Assembly: GCA_040002995.1 (NCBI GenBank)
Contig: JBDUDK010000094.1
Span: 1-10,177 of the forward strand
Direction: 5' to 3'
DNA from: JBDUDK01 sp040002995
GTDB taxonomy: Bacteria; Actinomycetota; Acidimicrobiia; Acidimicrobiales; Ilumatobacteraceae
Length of the DNA: 10,177 nucleotides
Shown here piece by piece: positions 7,244 through 10,177 of this stretch (positions within the stretch are counted from its first letter, which is position 1; each line of letters begins with the position of its first letter). Made by a program: the position numbers and the translations under genes. Below the pieces are notes generated by a model, which saw nothing but the letters and a program-made list of their open reading frames with translations, did not search any database and was not told where the DNA came from.

Positions 7244-7669
7244 TTAAACGACCTTAAGGCCCATGCTCCGGGCGGTGCCGCGGACTTGCTGCATGGCGGC
7301 CTCGAGGTCGTTCGCGTTGAGATCGGGCATCTTGATGGCGGCGATCTCCGCGATTTGAGCCTCGGTGACCGAGCCAGCCTCATCCTTGCCCGGGGCGGAT
7401 GAGCCCTTCTCGATGCCGGCCCTCTGGCGCAGCAGCACCGCGGCGGGAGGCGTCTTCAGCACAAACGTGAAGCTGCGATCCTCGAACACCGTGATCTCGA
7501 CGGGCACGATTGTACCGACCTGGCTCTCGGTGGCCGCGTTGTACTGCTTGCAGAAGTCCATGATGGCCACGCCATGGGGGCCGAGCGCGGTGCCCACCGG
7601 GGGGGCCGGCGTGGCCTTGCCCGCATTGATCTCGATTTTCACGACGGCCGTGATCTTGCGCTTGGCCAT
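7244..7669 (-). CDS. rplK: 50S ribosomal protein L11
   Basis: L11 binds the GTPase-associated region of 23S rRNA with L10, takes part in factor binding and in RelA-type stringent signalling, and forms part of the thiostrepton site. The 141-residue protein shows the N-terminal domain signature 'INAGKATPAPPVGTALGPHGV' in two overlapping parts, with the prolines of the thiostrepton-contacting helix present. It also has 'IMDFCKQYNAAT', 'PVEITVFEDRSFTFVLKTPP', and the RNA-binding C-terminal domain ending 'AAMQQVRGTARSMGLKVV'. The ATG at 7669 is preceded by a modest GAAGGGA site about 9 nt away. The 57-nt gap from nusG contains a hairpin at 7695-7717. Nothing unusual is seen in the protein itself. 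Confidence 0.97.
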   Translation of the reverse strand: MAKRKITAVVKIEINAGKATPAPPVGTALGPHGVAIMDFCKQYNAATESQVGTIVPVEITVFEDRSFTFVLKTPPAAVLLRQRAGIEKGSSAPGKDEAGSVTEAQIAEIAAIKMPDLNANDLEAAMQQVRGTARSMGLKVV

Positions 7670-7694
7670 GAGGAATTCCCTTCAAATGACGGTG

Positions 7695-7717
7695 GCTGGC
7701 GACGGGTGGACGCCAGC
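7695..7717 (-). other. Hairpin in the nusG-rplK intergenic region
   Basis: The arms GCTGGCG and CGCCAGC (7711-7717 and 7695-7701) form a perfect 7-bp stem with a 9-nt loop, in a 57-nt gap between the nusG stop and the rplK start. No U-run follows, so an intrinsic terminator is unlikely. It could be an mRNA-processing site or part of an L1-binding operator for the L11-L1 unit, but I could not match it to the known L1 target. Confidence 0.45.
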
Positions 7718-7726
7718 GGAACGGGC

Positions 7727-8500
7727 TCAGAGCTTGGCGACCTGCCCGAAGTCCATTTCGACGAGCGTCTCGCGCCCGAAGATGTTCACCAGCACCTTGA
7801 GCTTGAGCTGGTCGGCGTTGATCTCAGCGATCTGGCCGGTGAAGTCGGCGAACGGGCCTTCCTTCACGCGCACGCTTTCGCCTTCCTCGTACTCGAGGCG
7901 GGGCTTGGTCCGCTTGGGTGCCTCGCCGCCCAGCTCGGGCTTGACCATGAGGAAGTTGTCGACCTCACGCCGGGTGAGCGGCGGCGGCCACGGGTTGCGG
8001 CGCGAGCCCTGCACGCGCGGCGCCCCTACGAAGCCAGTGATGAGTGGCGTGTTGCGGATGCACTCCCAGGCGGGCGGCGTGTCGAAGCAGCGCACGAGGA
8101 GGTAGCCGGGGAAGACCTTCTTCTGTACGACCTGCTTCTTGCCGTTCTTGAACTCGACGACGTCTTCGGTGGGGATGACCACCTCGAACACCTCGTCTTC
8201 GAGGTTCATCGAACCGATTCGGGCCTCGAGGTTCGACTTGGCCTTCTTCTCATAGCCGGATTGCGTGTGCACGACGTACCAGCGCCCCGGCCGGGTGAAC
8301 GGGCTGTCCTCCGGGGGTACTTCAGCGAGCGCTTCGTCGACCGCCAGCTCGTCAGGGACCGTTTCTTCCACGGCGATTGGTTCTTCCACGGCGATTGGTT
8401 CTTGCACGGCGATTGGCTCTTCGGCGGGCTCGGGCTCGGGAGGATCGGCGGGGGTGGCGAACAGGTCGTCGGGCACGGCGGTGGTGGTGTCGTCGCTCAT
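7727..8500 (-). CDS. nusG: Transcription termination/antitermination protein NusG with an acidic repetitive N-terminal extension
   Basis: NusG binds the RNA polymerase clamp through its NGN domain. Through its KOW domain it contacts the ribosome (S10) or Rho, affecting pausing, termination and coupling to translation. This 257-residue protein has an NGN domain at about residues 72-190, with 'RWYVVHTQSGYEKKAKSNLE', 'VVIPTEDVVEFKNGKK', 'KKVFPGYLLVRCF' and 'NTPLITGFVG'. The C-terminal KOW domain spans about 204-257 with 'YEEGESVRVKEGPFADFTGQIAEIN'. Residues 1-70 are Glu/Pro/Ala-rich and include three copies of PIAV(E/Q)E at about 29-46, from an 18-bp DNA repeat. N-terminal extensions are known in actinobacterial NusG, but this one is notably repetitive. 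The ATG at 8500 overlaps the secE stop by 4 nt (ATGA), the classic secE-nusG arrangement. Confidence 0.97.
   Translation of the reverse strand: MSDDTTTAVPDDLFATPADPPEPEPAEEPIAVQEPIAVEEPIAVEETVPDELAVDEALAEVPPEDSPFTRPGRWYVVHTQSGYEKKAKSNLEARIGSMNLEDEVFEVVIPTEDVVEFKNGKKQVVQKKVFPGYLLVRCFDTPPAWECIRNTPLITGFVGAPRVQGSRRNPWPPPLTRREVDNFLMVKPELGGEAPKRTKPRLEYEEGESVRVKEGPFADFTGQIAEINADQLKLKVLVNIFGRETLVEMDFGQVAKL
8363..8416 (-). repeat. Three tandem 18-bp repeats in the 5' part of nusG
   Basis: Units ttcttccacggcgattgg (plus strand) occur at 8363-8380 and 8381-8398 identically, and at 8399-8416 with one change (ttcttgcac...). They encode PIAVEE, PIAVEE and PIAVQE in the NusG N-terminal extension. The unit is a multiple of three, so slippage would alter length and not frame. 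Confidence 0.9.
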
Positions 8501-8790
8501 TTGTTGAACAACGTCAGGACGAGGGAGCCGAACAGGAAGTCGAGTCCGGCGACGAGGGCCGTGACGAGCACGACGGCGATCAGAACGATGATCGAATAGT
8601 TGATGACCTCCGACTTGGTCGGCCAGGCCACCTTGCGCATCTCGCCGCGGACTTCGCGGAGGAACTGGGGGATCGACGCCCGGTCTTCCTTTGCCTTTGG
8701 TTGGCGAGGCGCGGCGCGCGTGGGTGCGCCCTCAGCCGTGAGGGCGCCCTGGCGCTGCAACAACCGTTTGGTCTCGCGGTTCATTGACAT
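8497..8790 (-). CDS. secE: Preprotein translocase subunit SecE
   Basis: SecE is the small essential clamp subunit of the SecYEG channel in the cytoplasmic membrane. The 97-residue protein has a polar, basic N-terminal region (1-38). The conserved amphipathic segment follows at about 40-62 ('FLREVRGEMRKVAWPTKSEV', with the hallmark 'KVAWPT'), then one membrane span at about 64-86. That single-span form is typical of Gram-positive SecE. I used the ATG at 8790; an in-frame ATG two codons later at 8784 is as plausible, because neither has a clear ribosome site. It lies 42 nt downstream of tRNA-Trp with no terminator between them, and overlaps nusG by 4 nt, so the three are probably co-transcribed. 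Confidence 0.95.
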   Translation of the reverse strand: MSMNRETKRLLQRQGALTAEGAPTRAAPRQPKAKEDRASIPQFLREVRGEMRKVAWPTKSEVINYSIIVLIAVVLVTALVAGLDFLFGSLVLTLFNK

Positions 8791-8832
8791 AGGAACGGGC
8801 CTACTAGTGGGTGGAGGTTTTCGGGAGCGGGG

Positions 8833-8905
8833 CAGGGCAGGAGGGACTCGAACCCCCGACCACCGGTTTTGGAGACCGGAGCTCTTCCAGCTGAGCTACT
8901 GCCCT
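8833..8905 (-). tRNA. trpT: tRNA-Trp (anticodon CCA)
   Basis: The 73-nt gene folds into a complete cloverleaf: acceptor stem AGGGCAG/CTGCCCT, D arm GCTC...GAGC, anticodon stem CCGGT/ACCGG with loop CTCCAAA (anticodon CCA), T arm GGGGG-TTCGAGT-CCCTC, and discriminator G. The 3' CCA is not encoded; the DNA reads CCC after the discriminator. A tRNA-Trp just before secE-nusG is a common actinobacterial arrangement. An extended -10-like element lies about 14 nt upstream. Confidence 0.97.
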
Positions 8906-8918
8906 CAGAGCCTCGGGC

Positions 8919-8927
8919 ACGATAGCA
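8919..8927 (-). promoter_or_regulatory. Possible extended -10 promoter for tRNA-Trp-secE-nusG
   Basis: On the minus strand TGC-TATCGT (8919-8927) matches an extended -10 (TGn followed by TAnnnT). The predicted start near 8912 lies about 7 nt before the mature tRNA 5' end, in the 72-nt gap after the anti-sigma gene. I see no good -35 box at the right distance, so support is limited. Confidence 0.35.
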
Positions 8928-8977
8928 GTACGGCCGTCGAGCGCGGCGAGCAGGAGCATGGCCGCAACCCGTGATCG

Positions 8978-9313
8978 TCACCCCGCCAAGCGGGCGCGAC
9001 GCGCCCGCGCGCCAATAACGACGGCACCTGCCGCGCTGGCCGCCAGCGCGACGGCACCCCACGCCCGACGGCCTCCCCGCACGATTCGCACCCGGTCGTT
9101 GGTGACCGCGTCGAGCACGGCCGCGACCGCGCCGAGCCGGATCGGCAACGTGTGGTGACGCACTTCGCTCGCGGCGCGGCGGATCCGCCGGTGCTGGGCG
9201 ACACGGGCCTGGCACCGTAAGCACTGCCCGACGTGTCCGGCGACGCGCTCATCGGCGACGGCCCGGGGTTCGGCGAGCGCGGGGAGGAGGTCGGCGACCT
9301 CGTCACAGATCAC
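8978..9313 (-). CDS. Probable zinc-binding (ZAS-type) anti-sigma factor, short and membrane-anchored
   Basis: This is a 111-residue protein encoded directly after an ECF sigma gene. It shows the ZAS pattern: Cys3 in 'MICDEVADLL', then His27-x3-Cys31-x2-Cys34 ('HVGQCLRCQ'). In the known family (RsrA, ChrR) these residues bind zinc and the fold holds the sigma factor. A hydrophobic Ala/Val-rich segment at about 84-102 could cross the membrane, followed by only nine residues (RARRARLAG), so there is no outer sensor domain. The start is taken as GTG at 9313: it has a strong GGAGGAGG site (9320-9327) 6 nt upstream and overlaps the sigma stop by 11 nt; a TTG at 9331 is the alternative. Likely role: holding the adjacent sigma factor inactive until a signal. 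The signal cannot be read from the sequence. Confidence 0.72.
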   Translation of the reverse strand: MICDEVADLLPALAEPRAVADERVAGHVGQCLRCQARVAQHRRIRRAASEVRHHTLPIRLGAVAAVLDAVTNDRVRIVRGGRRAWGAVALAASAAGAVVIGARARRARLAG

Positions 9314-9896
9314 GCCCGGCCTCCTCCGCAAAGAGTCGCTCGCGCAGTTTCCGACGGGCGCGGTGGAGTCTCACTTTGGCCGCCGTCTCAGAGATGCCCA
9401 GTTCAGCTGCGATCGCCTCGTGGGTGAGGTCATAGACGTCGCGCAGGACCACGACCGCGCGTAGCCGGGCAGGGAGCTCGCGGAGGGCGCCCTCGACCCG
9501 CGTGCGCAGGTCGTCGGCGTCGGCCTTGCCCGCGGGGTCGTGCTCGGCCCGCCCGTCGACGACCGCGAGGTCGGCGTCGAGGCGCTCATGGCGGTGGCGC
9601 AGGCGCCGGGACCGCTGGGACATGGCGGTATTCGCCGTGATGCGATGCAGCCAGGTGGTGACCTGCGCATCGCCGCGGAAGCGGCCCAACCCGCGGTAGG
9701 CCCTGAGATAGACCTCCTGGGTCACGTCGCGTGCGTCCTCCTCGTTGCTCAACAACCGGTAGGCGAGCGTGTAGGTGTCGGCGTACGTCGCTCGGACCAG
9801 TTGCTCGAAGGCCGCGTCGTCGCCATCGCGTGCGGAGAGAGCAAGAGCGGTCGTGTCGAGGCCTGTTGACAGGCGTTGGACTCCGGGAGGGGGCAC
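9303..9896 (-). CDS. ECF-family (sigma70 group 4) RNA polymerase sigma factor
   Basis: This 197-residue protein has the two-domain layout of extracytoplasmic-function sigma factors, which redirect RNA polymerase to a small regulon. The sigma2 domain is about residues 30-98, with 'AYRLLSNEEDARDVTQEVYLRAYRGLGRFRG' in two parts and 'TTWLHRITANTA'. The sigma4 domain is about 135-188, with 'LRELPARLRAVVVLRDVYDLTHEAIAAELGISETAAKVRLHRARRKLRERL'-type residues and a helix-turn-helix near 157-182. An acidic linker lies between them. The start is a GTG at 9896, the only in-frame one upstream of the domain; its ribosome site is weak. It begins 15 nt after rpmG ends and overlaps the anti-sigma gene by 11 nt. 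Its target promoters cannot be told from this window, and I do not recognise a specific named sigma. Confidence 0.93.
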   Translation of the reverse strand: MPPPGVQRLSTGLDTTALALSARDGDDAAFEQLVRATYADTYTLAYRLLSNEEDARDVTQEVYLRAYRGLGRFRGDAQVTTWLHRITANTAMSQRSRRLRHRHERLDADLAVVDGRAEHDPAGKADADDLRTRVEGALRELPARLRAVVVLRDVYDLTHEAIAAELGISETAAKVRLHRARRKLRERLFAEEAGRDL

Positions 9897-9898
9897 GA

Positions 9899-9916
9899 GG
9901 TTACCGACCGGTCACC
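9899..9916. repeat. Imperfect inverted repeat between rpmG and the sigma gene
   Basis: The 18-bp stretch ggttaccga/ccggtcacc is an inverted repeat matching at 7 of 9 positions per arm. It spans the rpmG stop codon and the spacer just before the sigma start. As RNA it could form a short hairpin without a U-run, so it is not a good terminator. It might be an operator for the sigma gene, but this is speculation. Confidence 0.3.
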
Positions 9917-10076
9917 GGGTCTCTTTGTGGACGGTGTGCTTGCGGTCGTGGGGGCAGTACTTGCTCAACTCGATCCGCTCGCGGTCGTTCACCTTGCTCT
10001 TCATGGTGATGTAGTTGCGGTGCTTGCACACCTGGCACTCCAGGGTGATCTTCACGCGCTTCTCGCTCTTGGCCAC
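9912..10076 (-). CDS. rpmG: 50S ribosomal protein L33
   Basis: L33 is a small large-subunit protein near the E site. The 54-residue protein (start VAKSEKRVKITLECQVCKHR) has the typical length and pattern. The GTG at 10076 has a GGGAG site 5 nt upstream that overlaps the tuf stop region; the spacing from tuf is 9 nt, so co-transcription with tuf is likely. The first metal pair CxxC is present (ECQVCK). Where zinc-type L33 proteins carry a second CxxC, this one reads KYCPHDRKHTVHKET: the third Cys is kept but the fourth is replaced by Asp, with His residues nearby. This may be a C3H-type or weakened zinc site. The rest ('RNYITMKSK', 'DRERIELSKYC', 'HKETR') is ordinary L33. Confidence 0.95.
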   Translation of the reverse strand: MAKSEKRVKITLECQVCKHRNYITMKSKVNDRERIELSKYCPHDRKHTVHKETR

Positions 10077-10085
10077 GATGGCTCC

Positions 10086-10177
10086 CTACTTGTTGATTTT
10101 GATGACGCGTCCGGCGCCGACAGTGCGGCCGCCTTCGCGGATGGCGAAACGGAGTCCTTCGTCCATGGCGATGGGTT
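10086..10177 (-). CDS. tuf: Translation elongation factor Tu, C-terminal fragment (runs off the window)
   Basis: Only the last 29 codons and the TAG stop (10086-10088) are inside the window. They read PIAMDEGLRFAIREGGRTVG followed by AGRVIKINK, which is the highly conserved end of EF-Tu domain 3. EF-Tu delivers aminoacyl-tRNA to the ribosome as a GTPase. The gene runs in the same direction as rpmG, 9 nt ahead of its start. The GTPase domain lies beyond the window edge. Confidence 0.96.
   Translation of the reverse strand, partial: PIAMDEGLRFAIREGGRTVGAGRVIKINK

Noticed and set aside
7574..8599. 341-codon plus-strand frame opposite rplK, nusG and secE
   Set aside because: It includes repeated FHGDW-type residues that are just the reverse reading of the nusG 18-bp repeat; no family match and no ribosome site support it.
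9314..9331. TTG start for the anti-sigma factor, six codons upstream of the GTG used
   Set aside because: The codons between them contain the GGAGGAGG ribosome site that serves the GTG at 9313, so the later start fits better.
1..10177. CRISPR arrays, insertion sequences, prophage or toxin-antitoxin genes
   Set aside because: Nothing of the kind is visible. The only direct repeats of note are the 18-bp units in nusG and rplJ, which are in-frame coding repeats.

Overview
The window is a core chromosomal segment from a high-GC bacterium, almost certainly an actinobacterium. RpoB, RpoC, L11, L10 and L33 read as actinobacterial, and rpoB starts with TTG, as I recall it does in mycobacteria. RpoC passages such as the 'GTRSWLAYLL' region recall Acidimicrobiia, but that placement is from memory and tentative. 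Every gene I can support lies on the minus strand, so the biological order runs from right to left.

Layout in transcription order: the 3' end of tuf (EF-Tu); rpmG (L33); an ECF-type sigma factor gene overlapping a short gene for a zinc-binding (ZAS-type) membrane-anchored anti-sigma factor; tRNA-Trp(CCA); secE; nusG; rplK (L11); rplA (L1); an L10-type leader with a strong intrinsic terminator acting as a probable attenuator; rplJ (L10); rplL (L7/L12); a 252-nt gap with two good tandem sigma70-like promoters; rpoB; and the first 452 codons of rpoC. Junctions are tight: secE/nusG and rplJ/rplL overlap by 4 nt (ATGA), rpoB/rpoC by 1 nt (TGATG), and sigma/anti-sigma by 11 nt.

The genes supply translation elongation (EF-Tu, L33, L11, L1, the L10-L7/L12 stalk, tRNA-Trp), protein export (SecE), and transcription and its coupling to translation (NusG, RpoB, RpoC). 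Control points visible in the sequence are the L10 leader plus attenuator and the promoters before rpoB. Together they would let ribosomal protein and RNA polymerase levels be set separately.

Most of this is ordinary housekeeping. The less ordinary points are: (1) the sigma/anti-sigma pair sitting between rpmG and the tRNA-Trp-secE-nusG block; (2) low-complexity acidic extensions on NusG (N-terminal, from an exact 18-bp tandem repeat) and on L10 (C-terminal, also with an 18-bp repeat); (3) an L33 that lacks the fourth zinc cysteine; and (4) inverted repeats near the rpoB promoters and the sigma gene start. I found no CRISPR array, insertion sequence, prophage or evident new multi-gene system. 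No gap between genes exceeds about 255 nt.
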